Source: Isoetes taiwanensis
Lineage: Eukaryota > Streptophyta > Lycopodiopsida > Isoetales > Isoetaceae
Direction of reading: 5' to 3'
Length of the DNA stretch: 64,000 bases
NCBI GenBank assembly: GCA_021234155.1
Contig: JAJEKV010000006.1
Span: 23,809,568 to 23,873,567 of the forward strand
Shown here: positions 46,527 through 57,918 of the stretch, one piece after another
Position numbering within the stretch: position 1 is the first letter of the stretch
How the letters are laid out: the number at the start of each line of letters is the position of its first letter
Made by a program: the position numbers and the translations under genes
The notes under the pieces: generated by a model
What the model was told of the DNA's origin: nothing
What the model saw: only the letters and a program-made list of their open reading frames with translations
Databases searched by the model: none

Positions 46527-47032
46527 ACAGAAATGCAATTCGCTCTTCAAGATCCCTGTGAAACTTAATATAACAAGTATATGAGGATTTGGAATCTTTG
46601 CTTTTAGGTATTATCTCCATGCACTCATTTAAGATATTTTGTAGATATTCTAGCTTCTCTCGCGATCTCCACTGTCTATTCAAGATATTCTGCAGATATT
46701 CCTGCTTCCTCAGTTCCATTCCTAGGGTCGGGCAACCCAAAAAGAATATGATCTAGCATAGCTCCTCGAATGTTTCGTTGTATTCCATGCCTAATTGCAA
46801 CACGTCAATGGTCTTTACATGCTATTTGCTAATCTCGAAAACAAAATGGCATTTATAAGGGACACAAAAACTTCACAACATGAGATAACAAGGTGCAAGG
46901 CATTATGAATTGTCCCATTGCCATGGATTGGCATTGTGGAGAGTGGTATTCACATGACCCCACAAATGAACATAATATCTCTAGTAGATAATGTCTATAG
47001 GTTCGGTCTTATTAACCAATGACACATAATTA

Positions 47033-47548
47033 ACTAAGGGTACATTCGCACCCACGGTTAAGTTAAGTTAAAATATGGTTTTTAACTAAATTTACATTTG
47101 CACCACTAGTTAAGTTAGCATATAGTTAAGAAATATAGTTAAGAATTTAGTTAACTTTTTTAATCAAAAACACTAACTAAACTTGTCTTCGCACCTTGTT
47201 CAGTTAAGTTAGCAAAATTAACTAAAAGTTAACTAAATTTAAAATTAGCACTAAAAGTTAAATGACCTCATAGAGGTCACTTTAAGTTTAGTTAAATGTG
47301 CTTATAATTTTTGATGCCTTTGGCTAACTTAACTAGACATGTTCGCAAGCATTTAGTTAGCTAGTTAAGTTATTTTTTAACCAAATTTTTTAACTAAACG
47401 AGTGCGAAATGGTTTTTCGTTAAGTTAGCCTAACTAAATTTTTTAACTAGCTTTGGTGCCAACGCAATCACCCAGTTAGTATTAACTTAACTTAACGGTA
47501 AAAGTTAACTTAACTAAACTTAACCATGGGTGCGAATAGACCCTTAGT
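47033..47548. mobile_element. MITE with ACTAAGGGT...CGCACCCA termini
   Basis: The left end actaagggtacattcgcacc matches the inverted right end gggtgcgaatagacccttagt over at least 25 bp with few mismatches. The 516-bp interior is packed with (A)GTTAA(G)TTA motifs in both orientations, so the element can fold on itself. There is no coding. Flanking trinucleotides are TAA and TCA if the terminus is taken as CTAAGGG, which would be a one-base-changed PIF/Harbinger-type duplication. Superfamily assignment is uncertain. Confidence 0.75.
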
Positions 47549-47766
47549 CATTGAGGTGTGATAAATAATCTGAAAAAGTTGTAGAGTTGCCCTAAGATTC
47601 CAATGGTTTGAACTGTGTATAGTTTCATAGGTTTGCTATTTTGGGCCAAATTTTTGCACCAAAATTCTTATGTTATTTCATCTTTTGTGGGTAGTACACT
47701 ACGATTTGTTATCTTCAAATTCGGGAACGAATGCATTGAAGGGTTTTTTGGCATTTTCTTTTGTAG

Positions 47767-47823
47767 GTGCTATGCATCATCGCAGCAAACCCGCTCCCTT
47801 GGAGGCGAATCCGGCAACCACAG
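47767..47823 (+). other. Exon-like segment with good splice borders
   Basis: The segment tctttt-gtag / gtgctATGCATCATCGCAGC ... GGCAACCACAG / gtaagccc has an acceptor, an ATG and a near-consensus donor. The encoded start is MHHRSKPAPLEANPATTG. No downstream exon can be joined in frame (the candidate at 48500 gives a stop). Confidence 0.3.
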
Positions 47824-48889
47824 GTAAGCCCTTCTTGCAGTTCTTGTTTCTATTTAGAGTTGCAAAGTAGAGGGCGGAAGCTTCAGACTTTTGCTATGGC
47901 GATGGGGTTATAATTTGGTTGTGTTGTTGAGGTTTGGTTTGCCAGATCGGTCTTCTTATCTGTAAGCCATTGGCTGGGGTTAAGCTCCAGTGGGTCGCAT
48001 GGCAAAAATAGCTCTGGTGAAGCTCTGAAGTTTGCTAGATCAAACAGCGTTTTAGGAAGGAAAGAACCAGGTTTAGGGATTGAGCCAGCTCACTTTTTAT
48101 TGTTTGTTTTATGGATTTTTGTCTTCACATCTCATTACAAATCTGCATCTCTGCTCCAATGATGCATATATTGATGGATTTGCTTGCACAGAAACACTAT
48201 ATTGACTAAAATCTGACCTTCATAAAAGCAATAGCTGGATCTTGCTATACTTCATTTTTATCTCTGTTTTTATGCTTTATTGGTTAGGGTTTCTGGACTT
48301 GGGGAGGTTTAAGCAGATATGCTATTGCAGTCGAGTTAGCAAGATCTAGGGAGCTTTAAGCAGAGTGGAATTAGCAAGAACCAACAGCTTGATGGCACAT
48401 GGTTGCGCGAGTAGAATTTGTGCCGATATCAATTTCCTTTTATCTGTTAAAAATTTCTTTTGTAATTTCCATGGTGATCCAATGCTCCATTGTGGCAGAT
48501 TCTTGATGGCAAGGCTTATTTGTATCCCTGGTGGTACTGCTTGAGGCATCTTATGGAGCAACAAGACAAGAGCAAGTGAGCTATGGTGACTAAAAATTTG
48601 TTCCTTGGTTTTCTAGGCGTATAATTTGAGAATGCACATTTTGTTTGTTACTTCATTGTTTTCTTGTTTGATTAAACGTAGGTCACTACAAACATTCTAA
48701 AGCTTGCTAATTGCAGGTGCAGTATAATTTTAGAGATTTTGTTTGGTACACTTTTTCCTTGTTTGATTAAATGATGGCTTGTTAATTGCAGTCGCATCAT
48801 TGTATGTTCACTTGTATTGCAGGTGCATCATTCTATGTTCACAAGTTGCATCATTGTATATTGTATTGCAATGCGTCATTCTGTGTTCA

Positions 48890-48935
48890 CAAGTGTGGCT
48901 CTATGGCCTTAGCCCAGGTTCAAATCCTGGGAAGC
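48890..48935 (+). other. tRNA T-arm/B-box-like sequence (SINE or tRNA relic)
   Basis: The sequence cccaggttcaaatcctggg (48913-48931) forms a perfect 6-bp stem with the loop ttcaaat, and GGTTCAAATCC is close to the pol III B box. A weak A-box-like tggctctatgg lies 18 bp upstream, which is too close for a normal tRNA. No acceptor stem pairs, so this is not a functional tRNA. Confidence 0.35.
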
Positions 48936-49474
48936 ACTATAGTTCTATATTATAGTTGCTTTGATGTGCATACTTGTTTTTGTAGGTAAATCATTATGCT
49001 ATAGTCTAGGTGTGACCATATAGTATTTGCTATTTTCCTAGAATAGAATAGAGAGTACTAGAAGTTTTGGTACCATGTAGTACTTTTCATGTGTATATAC
49101 TTTTCATGCGTACACAAATCTAGTGCTCTTCATGCAGTATTTGTCAACATGCTTATCCTTCAGCGTTGATTATATACACGAACATGAAGGATAACACAAA
49201 TAAGTAGTTGTGTAAGGCTAAACAAAGTCAATACTAATTAGTTGTGCCAGCATGATACTAATGAACTCAAGATCTCCCGGTTCACCTATTGAATCTTCAA
49301 GTTTACCTCTACCAAGAACGAGTGTCAACATTTTAAAATACTTGAGCTTTCCAATAAAAGGATAAAGCTGACTTATGCGATCTCACCAGGCGGTCAACAT
49401 GGATGGGATGTGCAAAAGATTGGCCAAGTGGGTAGTTGTCTGCATACTTGACTAACCTAACTCATTGCCTCTAG

Positions 49475-50698
49475 CTACAAATTTTTTTCGGACTCATTTT
49501 CTGCTAGCATGCCATCAACTGTTGCAGCTAGGATGTCCTTTTCTAAGTCTAGCAATCTTCGCACATCCCTAATATCATTTTGATGCTTCAAGTCTTCCAG
49601 GTAGTAGCTTGGAGAAGGTCCTCGCAAAGCTCTCCTCGCGACAGACACCCCTTCACTTATTGACTCTGGAGTGAGAGCAGCATTTTGAGGCCATCTATAC
49701 TTGAAACATGACTCAGCACTCATATCCTTCTTCATCAGACCCTCTTCGAAAGCTGTTGCCCTGGCATGTGTAAATCTGACGAGATCTTTCTTGTGGTTCT
49801 TCACAACCAGGAGTTGACAATATATGTCATCTTGCTCCTCACAAGTGTTAAGAATACCTTGTTTCTTCATGAGACCGGTCTCTTTTTTCCTGGAGTGTAA
49901 CACAAGATCCACCTTACCATTTGTTTTACCCACGTCAATATACCACTTCACACTGTCATCCATCTTCTCCTCGGGGCATCGAGGATCTGTGTCTGCTCTG
50001 ATAATGGATCCGCTATCATCCATCAACAATGCATAGGGTACTGCATCCTCGTTAGGCTTTTTCTTCTTCTGTGAGCTTGAGGTCGCAGGAGCATCTTCCG
50101 AGCCTCTTGCTTTCTTTGAAGGAGGTGTAACAACTACCAACCGATTTTGCCTTTTCTTCCCTGCAAATGAGGGTGCAATACACGCTTAGCGCGATTTCGA
50201 GTGGTCTACCCAACATCAAGATGAAGCCTAAAACAATAGTCAACCATTCCGCATGCATCTAAATCAGAAAAGAATGGCATACATCACCAATTACGCATGA
50301 CAAATCACGTGTAGGACAAAAAGCAAAGGCTGAACAATCACTCATAAGCAGACCAATTAAACACGGGCAGAATAATTTACTCACTGCCAGACAAATAAAA
50401 AACAGAACAGTTAATCACGGGCAGGACAATTAAACACAGGAAGGACAATTATGCAAAGGCAGATTTAACTCACAGCCAGAGAAATGATAGACATAACAAT
50501 TAAGGGGGGCAGAAAATTGACAGAAAATAAAGAACAAACACTGTACAATAAACGCAATTCAATGAACGTAACCAATAAAACGTAACAAAGAATCGAACAA
50601 TGAACGAATGACATATAGAATGATGAAGATTTCTGGCCTTGAACAGCTTCTCTCGTAGCTCAGCCAGAGTTCGGAGCAGCACGACCTTTGGACGGCAT
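49475..50698 (-). CDS. Unknown nuclear-type protein, two exons
   Basis: Exon 2 (50160-49475) is open for 228 codons to a TAG. Upstream, ATGCCGTCCAAAG at 50698-50686 is followed by GTCGTG, and exon 2 begins after TTTGCAG. Splicing gives MPSKGKKRQNR and then LVVVTPPSKKARG in frame, about 232 residues, with a 525-bp intron. The basic N-terminus suggests a nuclear signal. The middle has WYIDVGKTNGKVDLVLHSRK and DDIYCQLLVVKNHKKDLVRF; the end has DIRDVRRLLDLEKDILAATV, probably helical. No family recognised. A CACTA-associated fragment lies 0.6 kb away, so a transposon-linked ORF is possible. The frame is clean, unlike most of the window. Confidence 0.55.
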
Positions 50699-51257
50699 TT
50701 TCGCGATGCTTGAAGTTCTTGAGCGCCTCTGAGCAAGTCTGCAATAAAAAAACAAGAAAAAAAATTCAAAACCTTATATAGATTTCCATAAGCAATCGAC
50801 AGTCGGGTTTGGTTAGCCGATTCGACTTTGGATCAACGGATTTCATTCGGATCAATTTTAGATCGATAGTCCGATAGATGCGGCGCGCTACTTAGATTTC
50901 GCGGATCGACTTCAAATCGACGGTCGGAAATCTTACGATTGCGTCTAATGGATGACGCGGATTGGACCGACAATTAATGATTCAACGACCTCCATGATTA
51001 TGAAATCCAAAATTAGATTTCACTTTCACCCGCTAAAAGGCAAATAATTAATGGATAATTTGAAAATGCCACATAATCTTGCCGTCAGCCTTTCTTTCCA
51101 TTCGAAAGCCCATACGATGAAATCAGAAGAACTCGGAAGAATAGAAAAGACGCCTGCACCTGAACGATGTCGAACACCTTCATGTATGTTCATCTACTCT
51201 TTCCTCGATCGCCACGCAATTTAGTCCCATAATCTTACGAGATTCAACAGTGCTGGA

Positions 51258-51524
51258 GAGGAATGTTACATGCTGACGACGAATTTGAAGAGGAGGGTGG
51301 GGAATTGCAAGATAGAATTAATCGATCCGGAAGCAGTATGCCATGGAGTTCCTCTGGGAAGTGATCATGTGAAGATCCTAGTTACCATTTGCCATTTCAA
51401 TGACGAAGCATTACCCAGAAGGCATCATGATGGAGACACAGTCGGAGAAAGCATCGGAACGTTTGTTGCATGGCCAGTAAATCGCTTAAAAAAGATAAGA
51501 GTTTCATTTTTTCAAAAGAAATAG
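51258..51524 (+). pseudogene. CACTA-associated DUF8039-like fragment
   Basis: The frame starting at 51270 reads NCKIELIDPEAVCHGVPLGS, then DHVKILVTICHFNDEALP and DTVGESIGTFVAWPVNRLKK. The pattern '...LP.P....TVGEA.GTFVAWP..L' is the hallmark of a small domain found in many plant CACTA-related and transposase-associated proteins. Only this domain is present; no TNP2-type transposase or CACTA terminus was found near it. It may once have been the C-terminus of a longer ORF. Confidence 0.55.
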
Positions 51525-51719
51525 AGGAAGATGCATCAGGAGAAGTAGATTGAGTACATATACTAAGATGCTCGAGCTGATTCTGTCATATGTATAAAAT
51601 TAATAGGCCTGCAGACCATACCATTCAATCAAAATTTTAAAACTATAAGGCCTGCAGACCAGACCATTCAGGAGTTTACAAAACACTAGACAGTCTTTAC
51701 ATTTTTCTACATAGATCTG

Positions 51720-52145
51720 TGTGTTATTCCTCAGTAGTATCAAATGCTGGCACAGGAGAAGCTGGCACAGTAGAAGTAGAAACAAGAGAAGCTGGCACAG
51801 TAGAGGTAGAACAAGAGTTAGACCGCATGTAAGCATGAGTAGCAGAGTTCATAATACTGCATGAGTCAAATGCTAGCGTCAGACATATAGTTAGGTGTCG
51901 AGTCAATAGTAGCATCAAACATATGGCCAATGGTAGAGCCAAAATTAAAATCAATGATAGTGTCAGATATACAGTCATTATAGAGTTGAATTAGAGGTCA
52001 ATGTTAAAGTCAGACATAGAGTCAAACCTAGAGTTCGATTTAGCACCTATATTAGAGCCATATGTAACGCCAATGGTTTGTGACAACTAATCTTAGTTTC
52101 ATGGTGTAGCATCATCCATGGAGTCAGACATAGCATCAGAATTAG
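51720..52145. repeat. Degenerate minisatellite (gagtcagacat / agaagctggcacag units)
   Basis: 'agaagctggcacag(g/t)agaa..' repeats at about 51748-51810. 'gagtca.a(c/t)ata(g)' variants recur to 52140. The Leu/Thr-rich minus-strand frame here is an artefact of the repeat. Confidence 0.55.
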
Positions 52146-52249
52146 TAGCAAAGAATTAGCTAACTATAACTATTGCTATTAACTAAACGCTTTTTTCACC
52201 TCTAAACACACAAGAATATCCATCTGACACTATGGCTAATGCTAATCCT

Positions 52250-52520
52250 CCTTTTCTCTTGTAGTGAAACTTGTCCCGCATTCGATCTCGGGCACGATAT
52301 GTTCAACTGTCTCGCTTTAAACCAAATTCATGTGCTATTAGACACATCCTTGATGGGTTCATTGGGATCATATCTTCAAGAGATCTCGTGATACACACAC
52401 TCGATATATCCTTTGGGGTGCTAATGAATTGTACCACGATTTTTATTGCATAGTATCGCAATTATTGTTGCAAAGGTTTTTCTCGCAAAAACCCTTCGAG
52501 ATAGGGTTTTTTAATCGTTA
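52250..52520 (+). mobile_element. Possible Ty1/copia LTR fragment
   Basis: The sequence gcaaaggtttttctcgcaaa, aacccttcgagatagggttt and tttaatcg matches the copia-type R/U5 fold-back region and is the inverted relative of 5405-5520. Upstream text (tcgatctcgggcacgatatg...) may be the rest of the LTR. No second LTR or coding is seen. Confidence 0.35.
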
Positions 52521-53770
52521 CAGTAATATATTTGATGTTCTCTTTGTTTGGATCCCATGGGCCTCTTAAGTTAGTGTGGAAATACATGTTGATGTGAACC
52601 AACTCCTGCCTTTTATTTAGAATTCTAACCATTCAACTTTTTATTTTTCTTTAGACCTATATAAAAAATTTAAGTTGCCTTTATTTATAGTTCTAAATAT
52701 TCAACTTTTTATGAAAAGTAATGAGGAATTAAAGCATCTCCCTTTCTATTCATAGATGGTAATCGCCAACATTTCTAATGTTGATAGTTAGGTTTGAAAA
52801 CTAGTTCCTCTCATGATAAGTCCTATATAAGTTCCCACTCATACTAGGTGGGTAATTGTGAGTACTTAGGTTCATAGGTGCTAGGTGCCAATGGTTCTAA
52901 TAGTGTTAACTAGGTTGATAAAGAGTATACATTGGTACAGCCTCTTGAAATCTAGTGTCTTCCATATCAAAATGATATTATTAATTTTGTAAGAAGTATA
53001 TATTGTCTTCCATATGAAGTTGATATTAAGTTTGTAAGAACTATAAATTGGTATCAATCGAGGAAGGTTGAAGTGGCAAAAAACCACGAGAATCTTTATA
53101 TCGTGACTTGCCTTCATTCCTAGAATTCTAAATTAAACTTCTTATTCTCCCATAGACCTATATCAAAAGTCAACTTGCCTTTATTTTACAATTTCACCAT
53201 TCAAATTTTTGTTATTCACTAAATCTAGATGAAAACGCCATAGGGACTCAAGACATCTCACAGTTTCCATTAGCAACTAATAAATCAATACCATAGTTCA
53301 TATACTATTTCATTGAACTATGTTTCAATACGACTAAATTATTCATCCAAATACTCCTCAAAGATCAAGTGCCTCTTACGAGAGGCAAGTGAAGAATAGC
53401 AAAATATGATTGATTTATAGGTTTGAATTCCAAAACTACTAATAGTTCAACATCATAAATTCATCCACTATTATTGAACTACGTTTGTTTTACTATGATT
53501 AAATATGTTTTACTGTGATGTCACATAATAATGGCTTTTAAGTTTGTTCGCCCGTATGTACTTCATATTAGCATTATCATTTTTGCCTTCTATATAATAG
53601 TTCGTCTACATTCCATCACATTAAAATATGTTCACATGTATTGATAGAACATAATCTTTAGACATGAAGAAAGATACAATGCATACGTAGGACTGTAGAG
53701 AAAATTGAAGATGTGAACATTAAAATATATTCATGTGTTGATAGAACATTGTCCATACCTCTGGGAAAAG
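52521..53770. other. AT-rich intergenic, nothing recognised
   Basis: Repeated phrases such as 'cttgccttattta' and 'attcaactttttat' (52610-52700) suggest local duplication. No gene. Confidence 0.4.
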
Positions 53771-53775
53771 CATAT

Positions 53776-54355
53776 CCCATGAGTCAAGGGACACTTTCAA
53801 GTAGCAAGAAGGATATATTGCCAAGCTCCATCGTGACAAGAAGGGATCCGGTGACTCAGTATTTTGGCTCAAATGCATCAAGATTCAATTTTGTTTTCAG
53901 ATTTGGGAGCCTATCTAGGGTCTAATTCTCAGATTCAGGAGGTTTTGATTCTATTTACCGATCTAGAAGATAATCCAATTTTGTTTTTTCAAATTGAAGG
54001 GAAATTCGATTTCATTTTTTCAATTTCAAGAACCTCAAAAAGAGACAGAGATGGCTACATTACCACTGATGGTGTGGAATTTTCAAACAATAGGGATTCC
54101 AAAGTTTGATGATCTAGTAGATCGATCCTTTGAAGCATATTGCAGTTTGAGAGGTCTTGCTAATAATGTAAGTTACCAACATGATTATTTGCTATGGCTT
54201 CTCAGGTTATTTGCAAGATTCGGTGGTGGAATAAATCCAGCCAGATACCATTACATATCAAGAATTGAAGAAAGCAGTCATTGCTAATTATCAAGAAATA
54301 TGGTAAGGATAAGACTATAGAAAGGTGGACCACTTTCAAGACCTATTTAATTAAA
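53776..54355 (+). pseudogene. gag relic of the same gypsy family (third copy)
   Basis: The frames read MSQGTLSSSKKDILPSS-IVT, RRDPVTQYFGSNASRF, MATLPLMVWNFQTIGIPKFD and DLVDRSFEAYCSLRGLANNV, then a broken YDYLLWLL region. These follow the gag N-termini at 28970 and 34197 in order, with heavy divergence. No LTR, knuckle or pol remains. It is the oldest copy of this family in the window and lies on the opposite strand. Confidence 0.7.
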
Positions 54356-54384
54356 TTGAGAAAAAACCACTTCCTATTTTTTAA

Positions 54385-54520
54385 TTTAGCGGACTAAGTT
54401 TAGCATTATTTGTTTTGTGTGCCATTGGAGTTTAGCGTAGTTTAGCGGATTAAGCTTCACTTTATGTGCCATTAGAGTTTAGCGGACTAAGCTTTGCATT
54501 GTTATTTATGTGCCATATGA
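54385..54520 (+). repeat. Degenerate tandem repeat 'agtttagcggactaagc'
   Basis: Variants of 'tttagcgga(c/t)taag.tt' followed by 'tgtgccatt(a/g)gag' occur three times with a period near 60 bp. Confidence 0.6.
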
Positions 54521-54590
54521 AAGAAAGATCATTACTACGATTTTTGGGTTGCCCCTAGGGGGCAAATCCTCGTTTATGTGGGTTTGTGGG

Positions 54591-54626
54591 ATATACTGAG
54601 TATATGCTGGAATATACTCAGTATAT
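54591..54626. repeat. Perfect 15-bp inverted repeat (hairpin)
   Basis: atatactgagtatat (54591-54605) and atatactcagtatat (54612-54626) are exact complements around the loop gctgga. Each arm is itself nearly palindromic. Confidence 0.85.
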
Positions 54627-54629
54627 GTT

Positions 54630-56577
54630 GATGACTGCTAAAACCCTTTGTTCCCTGTAAATGCACCCGGTCGATTCGCCATGTGTGGATCAAGGATGTT
54701 CGGACCCGGAACCTTGGCGGCTCCAATCTGATGAATAAGAACACAGCCAGGGCGTGAACGGTGGCCGGGAGGGATCGGTTTATTTCGAGCAAGGGAGGGT
54801 CGTTTTAATAAAGGGTTTTAGTCTCTGTTGACTGCTTTGCTAGGTTTCTTGTAGGGACATGCCGACTGCTTAATCGGCTTGCACTGCCATGGTCATGCTT
54901 GGTGGAGGCCTCTGGAACAAAGCTTTCCATGGCTAATCAAATTTTGTAAGTATGTGTTTTATTTGGCATTTTCTACCTTATGGGTTCTCTTTACGTCATC
55001 ATATTTTCTAAACAAGTTTCCTTCCCTGTTAAATGCATTTCTTTCAGGTCTGTTTTGGTGTTCTCGCATTTCCATGCCCGGTCCATTTGGTCCAACAATT
55101 TCGGTTTTAGGTTGTTGGTACGATTAGGTAAAGCTTCAATTAATTTTAATGAGAGACGGAACTTGTAGCATAGTTGATGGCCCGAAGCAAAACCCCGTAG
55201 ATGCCTCTAAACTTCAAGAGTGGGAGATCGAGATAGAAAAGCCATAACCACATTGGTTTGGTAGAAGGCTACGCTCACCTTGTGGACAAAAGGCTCCAAA
55301 TATAACCGGGATACCTTAGTGGAAGCATTTGGCGACAAGGGAAAGAGTCGTGGAGTTGGCATTGAAGCGTTAAGTGTTTGATGTGACCGAGTGTTGGAAT
55401 AGCAAGGTTGAAGGCGGTAGTGTCGATTAGAAGATCAAATGGCGATTATTGAAAGCATTAGCTCCCTGATGTCTCTTATTGAAGATTGTGCATAGGTTGG
55501 AACTAGGCAACCTCTAGAAGGGGCTCCCGCACGATCAATTATTTCCTCCAAATATTAAATGCTATTGTAAATCAAAGTTTCTCTTTACCATATTATTATT
55601 GCCATTGTTTCGGCTATGAGACTTTGCAAGTATTCCAAAAGATGCCTTCACCGGTGAACCGTGGAGATTGTGGAAGGAAACTCCATGTGAGTGCAATAAC
55701 TTTTTGCAAGTTGGTACAGAACATAGATTTTTTTTTTTATAGCTACATGCAAAGGAAAGGCGACATAGGTTTGATTCTACGCCTCGACTACATCATGCAA
55801 GTAGTCATAGGTGTATGTCAAGATTTTGCCTAAGATTGATTCATTGATGAATGCTTAAAAAAGCATGTCGGTCGCATTGGAAAATGATGATGTTGCATTT
55901 TGGACCTTAAAAAGGGTTGGCCCCCGCATAGCCTGCTATGCAAGGTCATTGTTTGTACTATAACGGTGGTCTCCTTTGCTTTCTCATTTCCATCTTTAAT
56001 TATAAGTTAAGGGAATAAATCTCTATGGCACATTATTCAAAAGCATTCATTGTTTAAAAGAATATGTGATGCAATGCGGGAGGTGCGAGGGAAGATGCCG
56101 ATGCAGGATGTTGTCTTGTTGCTAGTCACATTCTTGCCATCGTGGCAGAAAAAGGATAGCTTTGGTTCTCATTGTGAGTTTTCTCATGTAGGTACCTTTT
56201 AATAGAAGCGATCTCGGGGAATATATGTGGGAATCCTAATCCTATCATCCTTCCTAGAACATTTAAGGTAAATTTCTTCTTTTTAGAGTTTTGCCTCATA
56301 GTGAACCACAAGAAGCATGCTTAAGCTATTTGTCAATGTGATAGTGTTAATAATAAAGTGACGGATGCATTTTAGGAGACACATATTAGCTCTGAGTAGA
56401 TCAATTTGTTAACTCCCTGCGGGTGAAATCATTCTATTGTGTGTATGAAAATACAAGACATACCGTAAGCTACTACTGCATTGTTAACGTCCACAGCTTG
56501 GAGCAAAGTTGGTAAACAAAGTAGATTTGTTGCAACATTCCTTTTATTCCGTACCTTGTAGAAGCTCCATCATGAGC
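54630..56577. other. Intergenic, nothing recognised
   Basis: Several 60-80 codon frames exist, but none has a recognisable domain or splice context. Confidence 0.35.
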
Positions 56578-57778
56578 AGTGAGGGAATTTGCAAGGCACT
56601 CCTATATTCGGAGGAGGCCGAACAATAAAATTTTTCGCTTTTCATGTGGAAAAAAAATCTAAAAATTGAACTTTTCATGTGACAAGTAAAAATCAAGAAT
56701 GAAAATTTTAAACAAAAATAAGCAAACTATTGTATAATCCAACAAAAGATGATGTTTCAATAAAACATAATAAACAGTGATCCATTAGATAATATAATCA
56801 AAATAGCCAAAAGTTCAACAGATTATGTTTCTATCAAAAGTAAGAGGTATGGCATATTCAATAAAACCTGAACTTATTCAGATATAATAGACAGAGATAT
56901 CATTTTAAGGTTATATGTCATGTTTAATTCTTCGCGATTCTTTTAATTTTTACAAGTTTCAATTACATAACTTTATCTTTAAATTTAAAGTATAATTGTT
57001 ATAGAAACATAAAATTGCTTTCTAAACTAACTTTCACGTGAATCTATTTAGAATTAGACATTTCAAGAATATAAAATTTTAGTGATTTTATAATAATTTT
57101 AAATTTGGCAATCAGGATAATTTGTAAATGAAATATAATAGTTTGATAAGTGATTGACTTAAAATTATATGAGAATTTCACAATTTACAAACTCTTGGCA
57201 CTTCAAAAATACTTTAAAAAAGTGTTAGATTTAAAAGATAAAGTTCATGTTTAATGACAAATATTAAATAGTTTATTATTGATGAAATAAACATATATTG
57301 AAAACTAATTAAAAAAATTATTCATTTTTTTTAATTAAAATATAAACGTAATTATTTGATTAATTTCAACTAAACTTTCTTTAAAAATTAAAAAAAATTA
57401 ACATTTCAATCATGTAGAGTTTACCTGAGATGAAAATTTAATTTAGGAAGAGGACAATTTTTTGTAGAAGTTTGTGTGTTTAAAATTCCTATTTTATTGG
57501 CTTTTCTTTTTCTTTTATTATTGGTTATTATATAAGTAGGTAGGTAATATAGAATATATATTAAGGAAAAAAAAAAACATATATAAATCTTATAAAAAAT
57601 GACAAGAAAATATTGTAATGGTGCCTTTCATATGATAGGCACTAATTGTAGGTGCATGTCCTCGTGACGAGCAAACTTCATAACCTGACTTTGCATTTGC
57701 AATGCATATTTTCAATTTGCAAATTTTGACCGGCCAGAGTGCTCAAGACAGGCATGCAACGTTGCAAATTCCCTCACT
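56578..57778. mobile_element. Left 1.2-kb TIR element
   Basis: It begins agtgagggaatttgcaa and ends ttgcaaattccctcact, a perfect 17-bp terminal inverted repeat. The interior is very AT-rich, without coding. Confidence 0.8.
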
Positions 57779-57918
57779 AAATGCCGTAGTCTCCTCGCGG
57801 AGTAGCTTGATCTGATTTTCTTGCTTTCCAATTACTTTCCCGATCTTGCCTGCAGGTACAAGAAGGCGAAACACAACATCAGGGCTCTTGGCAGGCCGTT
57901 TAGCAGCAGGTCCGGGCC
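57779..57918 (-). pseudogene. Captured KH-domain exon fragment
   Basis: On the minus strand the 140-bp segment reads AAKRPAKSPDVVFRLLVPAG and then KIGKVIGKQENQIKLLREET. This matches the first KH domain of plant poly(C)-binding-type RNA-binding proteins, where 'RLL.P....G.VIGK.G..IK.LREET.A' is standard. The GxxG loop reads GKQE in place of GKGG, so RNA binding would be weakened. Only about 46 codons are present, ended by the TIR elements on both sides. The parent gene is not in the window. Confidence 0.8.

Noticed and set aside
47767..48600. Two-exon gene joining MHHRSKPAPLEANPATTG to ILDGKAYLYPWWY
   Set aside because: The donor and acceptor phases do not match; joining gives an immediate stop.
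48890..48935. Functional tRNA gene
   Set aside because: No acceptor stem pairs, and the A-box-like sequence is only 18 bp from the B box.
51600..51978. Leu-rich minus-strand ORFs as membrane proteins
   Set aside because: The apparent hydrophobic repeats follow the period of a degenerate DNA minisatellite.
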